Positions 1-8,728 of a DNA stretch of 39,641 nucleotides are shown here, one piece after another. Below the pieces are notes generated by a model. That model saw nothing but the letters and a program-made list of their open reading frames with translations. It did not search any database and was not told where the DNA came from. A program made the position numbers and the translations under genes. Origin of the DNA: Crocinitomicaceae bacterium. GTDB lineage: Bacteria > Bacteroidota > Bacteroidia > Flavobacteriales_D > Crocinitomicaceae. The stretch covers positions 1 to 39,641 of the forward strand of contig JAIPCC010000013.1 in assembly GCA_021738405.1 (NCBI GenBank), given 5' to 3'. The first letter of the stretch is position 1. Every line of letters begins with the position of its first letter.

Positions 1-1
1 G

Positions 2-178
2 GGCAATGTCTTGATGGATGTTACTTCAGTTGACCTCATCAACAATAACCCAGCTTGGGACGGAAAAATCAATGGAGAACCCGCAAGCGAAGGGGTATAT
101 TTTTATAAATACGTCGCCACAGGGATCAACAACCAAGAATTAAACGGTCACGGTTTTCTACATTTGCTTAAAGATTAA
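2..178 (+). CDS. C-terminal end of a T9SS type-B sorting domain protein (partial)
   Basis: Only the last 58 codons are in the window; the gene begins to the left. The visible residues include PAWDGKINGEPASEGVYFYK and end in a short strand-rich tail finishing LLKD. The pattern 'W-x-G-x-x-x-x-G-x-P-A-x-x-G-V-Y-F-Y' is that of the gliding-motility-associated (CHU_C, type B) C-terminal domain, which directs proteins through the type IX secretion system to the Bacteroidota cell surface. What the missing N-terminal part does cannot be said. The stop lies two bases before the ATG of the next gene, so the two may be co-transcribed. Confidence 0.75.
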   Translation, partial: GNVLMDVTSVDLINNNPAWDGKINGEPASEGVYFYKYVATGINNQELNGHGFLHLLKD

Positions 179-180
179 AA

Positions 181-1872
181 ATGAAGCAAAATAAAATCAT
201 CTGGCTTGTTTTTGTTCTAGCGCTTAGCGGGCTGATCCTCTATTTTGCTACACCAAAAAACGTAAGTGCTAAAGGCGGTAAAGCATACGGTGGCACACTT
301 AGCATCAGCTCAAAAGACAAGGCGCTTAATCTTTATCCACTTGCCAACAACACCCTCGAAGCACAACGGCTTCAACAACTCATTTTTGAACCCTTACTCA
401 AGCCGGCGCAAAACGAAAGGGGTTGGCGCTATTGCTTGGCTTCGAAAGTCAGTCTGAACGCCAAAAGAAATCAGGTCGTTATCCGCTTAAAGAAAAACAT
501 CCATTTCACTGATAATTCTTGCTTTCTTTTTCACTCTTCAGAACTCACTGCAGAAGACGTTGCTTTTAGCCTCAGCTTGGCGTGCTCACAACAAGACAAC
601 ATTCAGCAAGAACTCATTTTACCTAGGCTTATCGTTGGAGGAACAAAGTTTTTTGATAAACACCAAGACCCAACGAAAGCCAATGTTAAGGGCATACATA
701 TCATTGATAAACACACGTTAAGAATTGAATTAACAGGCACCTACAATCATTTCTTAAATCAACTGACTAGCCCAAGCCTGAGTATTTTAAGTAAGCAAGC
801 GGCTAAATTTTATGGGCGTTTGTTACATAAAAATCCTGTCGGAACAGGCCCGTTTCTATTGCAAGAAAAATTAAAAAAAACCTACCTATTTGAACGCAAC
901 CCTTCTTATTGGCGACACGACAAATATGGCAACCAACTCCCCTACCTCGACCGTGTTGAGTTGAGCTGCGGCGTTCCGGGTCAGCTAGCGCACAAACGTT
1001 TTTTAAACAATCAACTCGACTTACTTTTCGACCTCCCGATAGACGACCTCAGAGAAGCATTCGGCACACTCAACGATGCCAAGCAGGGTAAAAACCCGCT
1101 GCATGAGGTGTACATCAAAAATGCGGCAAAGGTGCACTTTATTCAATTCAATAGTTGTAAAAGTCCTTTTGATCAGCTCGCTGTTCGCCAGGCATTTGCA
1201 CTCGTCATCGATACAAAAACCATTTGCAATGACATCTTGAAAGGCGAAGGTCAAGAACTGAATGGCCAATTTATTCCTGCCCAAAAACAGTATAAAAACA
1301 ACTTGCTTTTTTCAGACAATAGAACCCTTTCACAAAAAATAGCGCAAGCTAAATTATTGCTTGCTCAAGCGGGTTACGATGCCCAGCGCCCCTTGCCGCC
1401 CATTCATTTTTATGTGGGAGCCGCAAAAAATAGTCTAGCCTACAAATGGGCCGCGGCAGCTGCACAGCAACTCCAAAAAGCACTGCCTGTTCGCATTAAA
1501 TTAAAAGAAGCAAAAAGACCGCGTCAACACGCAGGAAAAAATGATGGTGAAATGTGGCGCAGTTGCTGGATCGGCGACTACCCTGGCGCGGAGTCTTACC
1601 TCAGGCTTTTTTACAGCGGTGCACAAAATCCGCTTGTGTTTGATCACAGCGGGGTCGATGCCTACTATTTAGAATCCATCTGTGCTCAATCAAACGAAAA
1701 ACGCTTGCGCGCGCAAATGCTTTGTGAAAAAGCAATCCTAGACCAACAGGCGCTCATTCCGATTTACACCGAAGATTTTATAGTCCTCAATCAGTTGCGC
1801 GTGAGGGGCTTTCAATTAGAGGCGTCTGGAATGCTAGACTATTCTGCGTTGTTTATCAAAGAGTTGAAATAA
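181..1872 (+). CDS. Extracellular solute-binding protein, family 5 (oligopeptide/nickel-binding type)
   Basis: A 563-residue protein with a hydrophobic N-terminal segment (about residues 6-22) that acts as a signal peptide or signal anchor. There is no lipobox cysteine, although many Bacteroidota binding proteins are lipoproteins. The body fits the SBP_bac_5 fold: an N-terminal 'FEPLL' segment near residue 70, the hallmark 'GTGPFLL' followed by 'FERNPSYWR' around residues 221-244, and the C-terminal lobe with 'VRQAFALVID'. Family members capture peptides or similar solutes for an ABC importer. No permease or ATPase gene is adjacent, so its partner is elsewhere or it has another role. It starts two bases after the stop of the T9SS gene and converges on the dioxygenase gene, 7 bp from its stop. 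The ligand is unknown. Confidence 0.8.
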   Translation: MKQNKIIWLVFVLALSGLILYFATPKNVSAKGGKAYGGTLSISSKDKALNLYPLANNTLEAQRLQQLIFEPLLKPAQNERGWRYCLASKVSLNAKRNQVVIRLKKNIHFTDNSCFLFHSSELTAEDVAFSLSLACSQQDNIQQELILPRLIVGGTKFFDKHQDPTKANVKGIHIIDKHTLRIELTGTYNHFLNQLTSPSLSILSKQAAKFYGRLLHKNPVGTGPFLLQEKLKKTYLFERNPSYWRHDKYGNQLPYLDRVELSCGVPGQLAHKRFLNNQLDLLFDLPIDDLREAFGTLNDAKQGKNPLHEVYIKNAAKVHFIQFNSCKSPFDQLAVRQAFALVIDTKTICNDILKGEGQELNGQFIPAQKQYKNNLLFSDNRTLSQKIAQAKLLLAQAGYDAQRPLPPIHFYVGAAKNSLAYKWAAAAAQQLQKALPVRIKLKEAKRPRQHAGKNDGEMWRSCWIGDYPGAESYLRLFYSGAQNPLVFDHSGVDAYYLESICAQSNEKRLRAQMLCEKAILDQQALIPIYTEDFIVLNQLRVRGFQLEASGMLDYSALFIKELK

Positions 1873-1879
1873 AACCGAC

Positions 1880-2830
1880 TTAATTGAAGGTTTCTTCTAC
1901 CCAAGCCTTGCCCCAGTTTTTTTGCTCTTCTGCCGACCATAAAGTGGGGTAAAAAATGCGCTTTTGAAAACGTGGTGGCAGGTACTTTTGCCAATTTGTT
2001 CCGCCGGTGGCTGCTACATCTTTGTCTTGTCTGGCCAAATAACGCACGGCTGATTTGTAATGCGCCAAAGGCCAATTGATATTGACATTGATATCGTTTT
2101 GACGCAAGGCTTGCTGTACATTGTCATCGGCTTGGTCTGCTTCGCTGAGGCGCAAATAGACTTGCCAAAGATTTTTATCTCGGCAATTGTTGGCCAATGC
2201 GATAAATTGGTCGCGGTATTTTTCTTCGAATTGGATCAGGGTGAGTGTTTTTTTGCCGGTAGCCACTTCGGTAGCGCCCGCCTTCCAATAGATGTGCTCA
2301 AACAAAAGGCTTAAATCTGACGTGCCTTGCAGTTGCTCGCGCTGGTCTTTTGCCACAAGATTGATGAAATCGGTACTGAAGATTTCGATTTCGCGGTATT
2401 GCGCAGACTGAAACCCGGATGCGGGTAGTAAACTCATGCGGAACTTCAAGAATTCTTCGCGGTCCATGCCGTTGATCATGATTTCAAAACTCTTGACTAA
2501 AGCATCAAAATAACGGTTGATGCGCGACACGCGGTCAATAAAATGTGCTTTGGTTGGTGTTTGGATGTTGCCCAAAGCCTCAAACTCGCGAAGGGCCAGC
2601 TTGAAGTACAATTCAGTGATTTGATGGTACATGATAAAAACCACCTCATCTGGAAAAGATGTTTTGGGTTTTTGCAAACTCAAGAGCGTGTCTAATTGAA
2701 TGTAATCCCAATAAGTGGTGACATCGGCGTAAAGCAAGCCCTCTAAATAGGCATTGAAATCTTCGCCAAGCGCAGCGTATTTTTCATTTAATAGACTGAG
2801 TTTCTCTTTGAGTTCGGGTGTGATTTCCAT
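1880..2830 (-). CDS. kynA: Tryptophan 2,3-dioxygenase family protein
   Basis: A 316-residue heme dioxygenase that opens the indole ring of L-tryptophan to N-formylkynurenine, the first step of the kynurenine pathway. Family motifs are visible in order: 'TYWDYIQLDTLLSLQ' (about residues 39-53), 'FIMYHQITELYFK' (distal-side His69), 'FRMSLLPASGFQSAQYREIE' in the middle, and a C-terminal 'H-x3-V-R' with proximal His257 followed by the substrate-loop 'TGGT'. Its length matches the family (about 280-400). No other kynurenine-pathway gene is adjacent. It is divergent from the bestrophin gene across an 87-bp gap. The Bacteroidota members differ somewhat from the classical enzyme (TGGT for the usual TGGS), so substrate preference is inferred. 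Confidence 0.88.
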   Translation of the reverse strand: MEITPELKEKLSLLNEKYAALGEDFNAYLEGLLYADVTTYWDYIQLDTLLSLQKPKTSFPDEVVFIMYHQITELYFKLALREFEALGNIQTPTKAHFIDRVSRINRYFDALVKSFEIMINGMDREEFLKFRMSLLPASGFQSAQYREIEIFSTDFINLVAKDQREQLQGTSDLSLLFEHIYWKAGATEVATGKKTLTLIQFEEKYRDQFIALANNCRDKNLWQVYLRLSEADQADDNVQQALRQNDINVNINWPLAHYKSAVRYLARQDKDVAATGGTNWQKYLPPRFQKRIFYPTLWSAEEQKNWGKAWVEETFN

Positions 2831-2890
2831 CTTTTATTGCTTGATTTGACACTTCGAAATTAAACAAAATTTAAGTGCTTAAAGAATTTT

Positions 2891-2898
2891 TACATTTG
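2891..2898 (+). promoter_or_regulatory. Probable -7 element of the bestrophin gene
   Basis: TACATTTG matches the Bacteroidota sigma-A -7 consensus TAnnTTTG and lies 19 bp before the ATG at 2918. No convincing -33 TTTG is seen at the usual spacing. Confidence 0.45.
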
Positions 2899-2917
2899 TG
2901 TTCTCAATGCAAGACCT

Positions 2918-3784
2918 ATGATCAATTACAACCCAAAAAATTGGCTGTCCTTTATTTTCTCTTTTCACAAAAGCGACACCGCACGCATGATGTGGAAGGA
3001 ATTGATTTACATCAGCTTATTGTCCATACTGATCACCTACACTGAAATCACCTTTTTTCCGAAGGCCTTTTATCTCAAAAATTTAACGACCGTCTATTCA
3101 CTACTCGGATTTGTGATTTCGCTTTTACTAGTGTTTCGGACCAATACCGCTTATGACCGCTGGTGGGAGGGCCGCAAAGCTTGGGGTGCAATGGTCAATG
3201 ACAGCAGAAGTCTGAGTGCTAAATTGAGTGCGCTGCCACTCAGCCAAGCAGAAAAAGCGACTTTGAGCAATTTAATCAGCCTCTATGTCTTTAGTGTCAA
3301 AAATCATTTGAGGTCCAAGCGCGTTGAGCAAGATGACGCTTGTCAGGCCAAAATCTCAGGCTTAGACTTAAGTGGGCACCAGCCGCTGCGGATTCAACAA
3401 TTACTCCGCACTGAAATAGAGCAATTATACACAAACAAAAGCATGAGTGCTGAATGTTGGTTAGCTGTTCAGCGAGACCTCGATGCGCTGGTGGCTTCGC
3501 TCGGCGTTTGTGAGCGGATCAAAAACACACCCATTCCTTTTTCTTATAGCTTGTTTATCAAGAAATTCATCTTTATTTATGTCCTGACCATGCCTTTGGC
3601 TTTCGTGCCGTTGTTTGGATATTTATCGGCCTTCATTTCGACTTTTGTTTTTTATGCGCTGGTCAGTATGGAGCTACTCGCTGAAGAAATTGAAGATCCT
3701 TTTGGCGGCGATGAAAACGACTTGCCAACTGACCAAATTTGCCTGACTATTCAAGGCAATTGTGCACAAATCTTTGGGGCATAA
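2918..3784 (+). CDS. Bestrophin family ion channel protein
   Basis: A 288-residue inner-membrane protein of the bestrophin/UPF0187 (YneE) family, which forms pentameric anion- or cation-conducting channels. Visible hallmarks are the N-terminal segment around 'MMWKELIYIS', hydrophobic segments near residues 29-44 and 58-73, the signature 'RTNTAYDRWWEGRKAWG' at residues 74-90, two hydrophobic segments near residues 213-250, and the C-terminal 'DPFGGDENDLPTD', which corresponds to the conserved acidic loop of the family. Length is typical of bacterial members (about 280-310). It is transcribed alone and followed by a hairpin. Ion selectivity cannot be read from the sequence. Confidence 0.9.
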   Translation: MINYNPKNWLSFIFSFHKSDTARMMWKELIYISLLSILITYTEITFFPKAFYLKNLTTVYSLLGFVISLLLVFRTNTAYDRWWEGRKAWGAMVNDSRSLSAKLSALPLSQAEKATLSNLISLYVFSVKNHLRSKRVEQDDACQAKISGLDLSGHQPLRIQQLLRTEIEQLYTNKSMSAECWLAVQRDLDALVASLGVCERIKNTPIPFSYSLFIKKFIFIYVLTMPLAFVPLFGYLSAFISTFVFYALVSMELLAEEIEDPFGGDENDLPTDQICLTIQGNCAQIFGA

Positions 3785-3810
3785 AAAAAGCGCCATGTGG
3801 CGCTTTCGGA
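3783..3810. terminator. Bidirectional intrinsic terminator between bestrophin and the 51-aa membrane ORF
   Basis: An 8-bp stem AAAGCGCC/GGCGCTTT with an ATGT loop (3787-3806). The run of A at 3783-3789 gives a U-tract for the minus-strand transcript; on the plus strand only TTT follows the stem directly. It therefore suits the minus-strand small gene best and probably serves the bestrophin gene too. Confidence 0.75.
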
Positions 3811-3826
3811 AAAAAGGGTGGTTTCT

Positions 3827-3982
3827 TTATTTAGACTCTTCGTCAAAAATGCGTTTTGGACGCAATTGTTCGAACAAACCAAGCGTAAGCCAATAAGGAA
3901 GGATAAATCCTAATAAAAAGAATAACATCCAAAAGGCCATCCCGCCAATTAAAAGAAACATTACAATACCGAAAGTGCTCAT
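3827..3982 (-). CDS. Small membrane protein, 51 residues, unknown function
   Basis: A short reading frame encoding [19 protein letters not shown] and onward, ending in a charged tail [11 protein letters not shown]. About 33 of the 51 residues form one long or two short hydrophobic segments (about residues 4-37), so the product should sit in the membrane with a charged C-terminus. Support for a real gene is good: it ends just before a hairpin terminator with a U-tract in its direction, and it is preceded by a Bacteroidota-type promoter (TTTG, 21 bp, TAATTTTG on the minus strand). It is divergent from fumC. I do not recognise a family; small proteins with this pattern (hydrophobic core, '[18 protein letters not shown]'-like tail) appear to be under-annotated. 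Confidence 0.65.
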   Translation of the reverse strand: MSTFGIVMFLLIGGMAFWMLFFLLGFILPYWLTLGLFEQLRPKRIFDEESK

Positions 3983-3989
3983 CTTCTAT

Positions 3990-3997
3990 TATTTTTG
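3990..3997 (+). promoter_or_regulatory. Probable -7 element of fumC
   Basis: TATTTTTG fits TAnnTTTG. It gives a leader of roughly 45 bases before the ATG at 4049 and argues against an in-frame TTG start at 3995, which would lie inside the promoter. Confidence 0.5.
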
Positions 3998-4013
3998 CAG
4001 TTGAAAACTTGTC

Positions 4014-4046
4014 CAAAATTACACAAATTAATTCATAAACACCAAA
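4014..4046 (-). promoter_or_regulatory. Probable promoter of the 51-aa membrane ORF
   Basis: On the minus strand TTTG (4046-4043) is followed after 21 bp by TAATTTTG (4021-4014), a good match to the Bacteroidota -33/-7 pattern, about 32 bp before the start at 3982. It is interleaved with the fumC promoter on the other strand. Confidence 0.5.
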
Positions 4047-4048
4047 AA

Positions 4049-5446
4049 ATGGAATTTCGCATCGAAAAAGATACCATGGGAGAGGTCAAAGTACCTGCTC
4101 ACCGCTATTGGGGCGCTCAAACAGAACGTTCGCGCAACAACTTTAAAATTGGCCCAGAGGGCTCGATGCCAATTGAAGTGATTCACGCTTTTGCCTATCT
4201 CAAAAAGGCTGCGGCGCATGCCAACCACCAACTCGGTGTGTTGCCACAAGAAAAAAGAGACCTCATCTCTAAAGTATGTGACGAGATCCTGACCGGCCAG
4301 CACGACGACGAATTTCCATTAGTGATTTGGCAAACAGGTTCGGGAACACAATCCAACATGAACTGCAACGAAGTCATTGCCAACCGCGGCCATGTCGTTA
4401 ACGGCGGTCAGTTGCTCGACGAGCAAAAAGTATTGAACCCAAATGACGACGTCAATAAATCGCAATCTTCCAACGATACCTACCCTACCGCTATGCACAT
4501 CGCGGCCTACAAAATGGCGGTTGAGGTTACTTTGCCTGGCTTGCAACATTTGCGCGCTGTACTGCAACAAAAAGTAGTCGAATTCAAAGACATCGTGAAA
4601 ACTGGACGCACCCACTTTATGGATGCCACGCCGCTTACATTGGGTCAAGAATTCAGTGGTTATGTTGCGCAGCTTGATTACTCCATGCGCGCTATCAACA
4701 ACGCATTAGTTGCCGTTTCAGAACTTGCTTTGGGCGGAACAGCCGTTGGTACAGGTCTCAACACGCCAAAAGGATACGATGTATTGGTGGCTCAAAAAAT
4801 TGCCGACTTCACCGGCTTGCCGTTTATCACTGCAGCCAATAAATTTGAAGCACTCGCTGCCCACGACGCCATGGTAGAACTTTCAGGAGCGCTCAAGCGC
4901 AGTGCAGTTTCACTCATGAAAATTGCCAATGATATCCGCATGTTGTCTTCTGGACCGCGCTGTGGTATCGGAGAAATCATCATTCCAGACAACGAACCGG
5001 GTTCTTCAATTATGCCGGGAAAAGTCAACCCTACGCAGCCCGAAGCCTTAACCATGGTTTGTGCACAAGTAATGGGCAATGACGTGACGGTCAGCATTGC
5101 TGGGTCAAATGGTCATTTTGAACTCAATGTGTTCAAGCCAGTTATTGCAGCCAACGTATTGCAATCTGCTCGCCTCATTGGAGATGCTTGTGTGTCTTTT
5201 GCCGATAATTGCGCGGTGGGCATCCAAGCCAATTTGCCGGTCGTTAAGCAACACTTAGACAACTCCCTGATGCTCGTAACGGCGCTCAATACCAAAATCG
5301 GTTACTACAAAGCTGCCGAAATTGCCAAATACGCGCACAAAAACGGCACCACACTTAAAGAAGCTGCTGTGGGCTTAGGGCATGTAAGCGCTGAAGAATA
5401 CGATCAAATCGTAGACCCATCTAAAATGATTGGTACTTTGGACTAA
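4049..5446 (+). CDS. fumC: Fumarate hydratase, class II
   Basis: A 465-residue enzyme that interconverts fumarate and L-malate in the TCA cycle; homotetrameric, iron-independent and cytoplasmic. The class II fumarase/aspartase signature [11 protein letters not shown] is at residues 318-328 and forms the mobile catalytic loop. '[17 protein letters not shown]' and '[17 protein letters not shown]' are the two other conserved regions that build the active site. Length is standard (460-467). The start is set at ATG 4049, giving [20 protein letters not shown] as in homologues; an upstream in-frame TTG at 3995 lies in the promoter and is rejected. icd follows 75 bp downstream with its own -7 box. 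Confidence 0.97.
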   Translation: MEFRIEKDTMGEVKVPAHRYWGAQTERSRNNFKIGPEGSMPIEVIHAFAYLKKAAAHANHQLGVLPQEKRDLISKVCDEILTGQHDDEFPLVIWQTGSGTQSNMNCNEVIANRGHVVNGGQLLDEQKVLNPNDDVNKSQSSNDTYPTAMHIAAYKMAVEVTLPGLQHLRAVLQQKVVEFKDIVKTGRTHFMDATPLTLGQEFSGYVAQLDYSMRAINNALVAVSELALGGTAVGTGLNTPKGYDVLVAQKIADFTGLPFITAANKFEALAAHDAMVELSGALKRSAVSLMKIANDIRMLSSGPRCGIGEIIIPDNEPGSSIMPGKVNPTQPEALTMVCAQVMGNDVTVSIAGSNGHFELNVFKPVIAANVLQSARLIGDACVSFADNCAVGIQANLPVVKQHLDNSLMLVTALNTKIGYYKAAEIAKYAHKNGTTLKEAAVGLGHVSAEEYDQIVDPSKMIGTLD

Positions 5447-5497
5447 TACAGCTTTTGTCCGGAGCAAATTAGCAACGGACGGAAACATATTATTGAT

Positions 5498-5505
5498 TAA
5501 TTTTG
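5498..5505 (+). promoter_or_regulatory. Probable -7 element of icd
   Basis: TAATTTTG matches TAnnTTTG and lies 16 bp before the icd ATG. No clear -33 element at the expected distance. Confidence 0.45.
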
Positions 5506-5521
5506 TACATAAAAAATTTCA

Positions 5522-6751
5522 ATGTCAAAAATTAAAGTAGCCAATCCAGTCGTAGAGCTCGACGGAGATGAAATGACCCGTATCATCTGGAAATTCATCA
5601 AGGACAAACTCATTTTACCTTACCTCGATCTAGATATCAAATACTACGATCTCGGTATCGAAAAACGCGATGAAACCAACGACCAAATTACAATAGATGC
5701 TGCTGAGGCCATCAAAAAATATCAAGTCGGTATCAAATGTGCTACCATTACTCCTGATGAAGCCCGCGTCGAAGAATTTCATTTGAAATCCATGTGGAAG
5801 TCTCCGAATGGAACCATCCGCAACATCCTCGACGGCACTGTTTTTCGCGAGCCTATCGTCATGCAAAACGTTCCGCGTTTGGTCACCAACTGGACCGCCC
5901 CAATTATTGTGGGTCGTCATGCCTTCGGCGATCAATACCGCGCTACCGATGCTGTTTTCAAAGGAAAAGGTAAGCTCACCATGACCTTCACACCAGAAGA
6001 TGGCGGCGAAACACAAACTTTTGAGGTCTACAATTTCAAAGGAGATGGCGTTGGTATGGCTATGTACAACACCGACGAATCTATTTCAGGTTTTGCAAGA
6101 AGCTGTTTCAATATGGCATTGACCAAAAAATGGCCACTTTATCTTTCTACCAAAAACACCATCCTTAAAAAATACGATGGCCGTTTCAAAGACATTTTCG
6201 AAGAAATCTACCAACAAGAATTCAAGGCGCTTTTTGAAGCTGCAGGCATCGTTTACGAACACCGCCTCATCGACGACATGGTAGCCTCGGCGCTCAAATG
6301 GAACGGTAATTTTGTTTGGGCTTGTAAAAACTACGACGGCGATGTACAATCAGACACCGTTGCGCAAGGTTTTGGTTCATTGGGCCTCATGACTTCCGTT
6401 TTGATCACACCAGACGGAAAAATCATGGAGTCGGAAGCCGCACACGGCACCGTAACACGCCACTACCGCGACCACCAAGCTGGCAAGAAAACATCTACCA
6501 ACCCGATCGCTTCTATCTTCGCCTGGACGCGCGGTTTGGCTTTCAGAGGAAAGCTCGACAACAACCAAGCATTGATTGACTTCTGTGACACACTAGAAAA
6601 AGTTTGTATTGAAACCGTAGAAAGCGGCATCATGACCAAAGACTTAGCGGTGTGTATTCACGGCAACAAAGTAAACCACGGTGACCACTTTGTGTATACC
6701 GAAGAGTTCTTAGATGCACTCGACCAAGGTCTGAAAGCAAAAATGAATTAA
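5522..6751 (+). CDS. icd: NADP-dependent isocitrate dehydrogenase
   Basis: A 409-residue enzyme that oxidatively decarboxylates isocitrate to 2-oxoglutarate with reduction of NADP+, a TCA-cycle step. It belongs to the dimeric type shared with eukaryotic cytosolic/mitochondrial IDH (about 410 residues) and not the E. coli Icd type. Visible features: N-terminal '[13 protein letters not shown]', the isocitrate-binding 'KSPNGTIRN' (Ser94), 'DGTVFREPI', the acidic metal-binding 'YDGDVQSD', and '[14 protein letters not shown]', which in this family contacts NADP. It follows fumC in the same direction and is followed at once by a strong hairpin terminator. Confidence 0.97.
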   Translation: MSKIKVANPVVELDGDEMTRIIWKFIKDKLILPYLDLDIKYYDLGIEKRDETNDQITIDAAEAIKKYQVGIKCATITPDEARVEEFHLKSMWKSPNGTIRNILDGTVFREPIVMQNVPRLVTNWTAPIIVGRHAFGDQYRATDAVFKGKGKLTMTFTPEDGGETQTFEVYNFKGDGVGMAMYNTDESISGFARSCFNMALTKKWPLYLSTKNTILKKYDGRFKDIFEEIYQQEFKALFEAAGIVYEHRLIDDMVASALKWNGNFVWACKNYDGDVQSDTVAQGFGSLGLMTSVLITPDGKIMESEAAHGTVTRHYRDHQAGKKTSTNPIASIFAWTRGLAFRGKLDNNQALIDFCDTLEKVCIETVESGIMTKDLAVCIHGNKVNHGDHFVYTEEFLDALDQGLKAKMN

Positions 6752-6757
6752 TTTAGA

Positions 6758-6778
6758 GGGGCTAAAGCCCCTTTTTTT
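6758..6778 (+). terminator. Intrinsic terminator after icd
   Basis: GGGGCT-AA-AGCCCC stem (6758-6771) followed by seven T (6772-6778). Unusually, the next ATG (6779) directly follows the last T, so the hairpin would lie in the 5' leader of the downstream gene if transcription reads through from icd. Confidence 0.85.
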
Positions 6779-7318
6779 ATGCGTCTACTTTTTGTTTTTT
6801 CTTTTTTGAGTTCTTTTGTTTGGAGTCAACTTCCAACCTCTCCTAACAATGGTATTCCTGATGATTGGCTGGGCTCCTATGAGGGTGTAATGGAAATCTA
6901 TAATAACAATGGTTTACAACAAAAGATTGGGGTCAACTTTGACTTACAAGTCATGGACAGGCCTAATTATTGGACCTATAATATGTCTTATATCAATCTA
7001 AAAGATGGAGAAGTCATGAGTACCAAAGCATACAAAATATTTTATGCAGAAGAGACCAAAAAACTTTGGCTGGACGAAGGTGATAGTTTACTGATCGAAA
7101 TGACACATTTAGGCAATTGCTTTTATGACCACTTTGAATTGAGCGGCATGTTTTTCAATTCATCGCTTTGTAAACAAGATGAAAACCTGATATTCCAAAT
7201 TACCGGTGGACAAAAAAAACCAACATATACAAGCCCATACATTAAAGAAGCTGAATCTTCTGTTGAAACCGTGCATTTCGACTTTCTCCAAAGTGTGCTG
7301 CTCAAACCCAAAAAATGA
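6779..7318 (+). CDS. Exported protein of unknown function
   Basis: A 179-residue protein starting with a clear signal peptide (MRLLFVFSFLSSFVWSQ, cleavage likely after Ser16 or nearby). The mature part contains 'IPDDWLGSYEGVMEIYNNNG', several Trp/Tyr residues and alternating strands, resembling a small beta-rich periplasmic or secreted domain. I do not recognise a family. The ATG is the first one after the icd stop in the same frame and abuts the terminator U-tract, leaving no room for a ribosome-binding site. Its stop overlaps the ATG of the DUF4403 gene (ATGA), so the two are translationally coupled and probably work in the same compartment. Confidence 0.75.
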   Translation: MRLLFVFSFLSSFVWSQLPTSPNNGIPDDWLGSYEGVMEIYNNNGLQQKIGVNFDLQVMDRPNYWTYNMSYINLKDGEVMSTKAYKIFYAEETKKLWLDEGDSLLIEMTHLGNCFYDHFELSGMFFNSSLCKQDENLIFQITGGQKKPTYTSPYIKEAESSVETVHFDFLQSVLLKPKK

Positions 7319-8712
7319 AGTCAATCAACATCGTTGTCTTTCTAATTTTAGGTTTGTTTTCGTGTAAGACCATTAAAATTGACTTACCCGTTCCGGACTT
7401 CAAAGTGGTAGAAGAGGTCAGTGCGCCAGAGCCTTCCTTTCTTTCTTTAGAAACTGAATTAGCACTCAAGCCCTACTTAAGCGAGTCGGATAAAAGCTTG
7501 GACAAAAAATTTAGCGGGGGGGAAGAGCCTTGTGAAGGCATTCAGTATAAATATCATTTTGAACGCGAACCGCTTTCTTTTGAACTCAAAGACCAAGAGG
7601 TCTTGTGTGACATCGACGGCAGGTTTGATTTAAGTTTGTCTTACTGCCCAGATTGTCAGTCTGTATTTGGTGAACAAATGTGCATCATTCCGCGTGTTTC
7701 TGCTTCATGTGGTTTGGGTGAGCCAAAAAGAAAAGTTCACATTTCTTACAAAAGTAAAATTGCAATTAGCGAAAATTTCGAATTAAAGTCTCACACCAAA
7801 TTACAGGAATTTACACTAATTGACCCTTGTAAAATCACGGTTTTTAGGTACGATGCAACCCCAACCATCGAAAAAGAAGTAAGAGCATCCTTAGTACAAC
7901 TCGAAAAAGAAATAGATAAACAATTGGCTTCGGCGCCGATACACAGCACCATGACCGAAGTTTGGAAAGCACTACAAGATCCTATTTTAGTGGCGCCTTA
8001 CGGTTATTTTTATTTGCGTCCACAGCAAATTGGTATCGACAACCTGACTTTAAAAAACGAAGGTCAAAAGGCTTATTTTACAACACAAATGGTCGCCAAA
8101 CCCTTGTTTTCAACAGATGCAATTGAGCGGCCCAAAACGCGCCTACCGAAAAATACACCTCAAGCCAAGGCAAGTAATGTCAGTGTGTTCAATCTCAGAA
8201 CAGTAGCCTCTTATGATTCGATCAACCGCTTCTTGTTGCGCGACTTCGATACACAGCAAATCAAAATCACCGACAAAAAGTATATTAATATCGATAAAGT
8301 TCAGGTGCTAGGGCCGCAAGGTGAGCGCCTGGTGCTCTCGGTGCAATTTTCGGGTACAAAAAAAGGAACGCTTTATTTAGTCGTTGAACCTTACATTGAC
8401 CTACAGCAACATTTAAGAATCAGAGAGGTCGATTATGAATTGCGAACGAAAAGCGTCTTGTTGCACTCCGCTAAATGGATGCTCAATTCCAAACTCAAGG
8501 AACAATTAGCGGCTAGTGTCGACGTAGATTTAAGTCCTATTCTCTTCGAAACAAAAGCAGCTATTGAACAACAAATCAATAGTGAAATCACAAAAGGCGT
8601 CTGGCTTCAAGGAAAAATAGACGAATTAACTGTGCAAAACCTGCTTTTAACCACTGGCTTTTTAGTCGTAGACTTGCGCTTAAGCGGAAGGTTGAAACTA
8701 AAAATAGACTGA
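7315..8712 (+). CDS. DUF4403 family lipoprotein
   Basis: A 465-residue protein with a lipoprotein signal peptide: hydrophobic core, then LGLFSC with the acylated cysteine at position 17. The middle and C-terminal parts fit the DUF4403 family: a 'VWKALQDPILVAPYGYFYLRPQQIGID' region near residues 220-246, a repeated strand-rich pattern, and a C-terminal helix pair. The family resembles lipid-binding TULIP-like or BPI-like proteins in general layout, but no activity is established. An internal Cys-rich segment (CPDCQSVFGEQMC) around residues 119-131 is unusual for a lipoprotein and may form disulfides. Its start overlaps the preceding stop, and the OmpA-like gene follows 16 bp later, suggesting one cell-envelope operon. 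Confidence 0.7.
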   Translation: MKSINIVVFLILGLFSCKTIKIDLPVPDFKVVEEVSAPEPSFLSLETELALKPYLSESDKSLDKKFSGGEEPCEGIQYKYHFEREPLSFELKDQEVLCDIDGRFDLSLSYCPDCQSVFGEQMCIIPRVSASCGLGEPKRKVHISYKSKIAISENFELKSHTKLQEFTLIDPCKITVFRYDATPTIEKEVRASLVQLEKEIDKQLASAPIHSTMTEVWKALQDPILVAPYGYFYLRPQQIGIDNLTLKNEGQKAYFTTQMVAKPLFSTDAIERPKTRLPKNTPQAKASNVSVFNLRTVASYDSINRFLLRDFDTQQIKITDKKYINIDKVQVLGPQGERLVLSVQFSGTKKGTLYLVVEPYIDLQQHLRIREVDYELRTKSVLLHSAKWMLNSKLKEQLAASVDVDLSPILFETKAAIEQQINSEITKGVWLQGKIDELTVQNLLLTTGFLVVDLRLSGRLKLKID

Positions 8713-8728
8713 GCCGTATAAAGGTTCT

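Noticed and set aside
3995-4048. Longer fumC start at a TTG
   Set aside because: The added residues are not family-like and the TTG lies inside a TATTTTTG promoter box; the ATG at 4049 gives the standard N-terminus and length.
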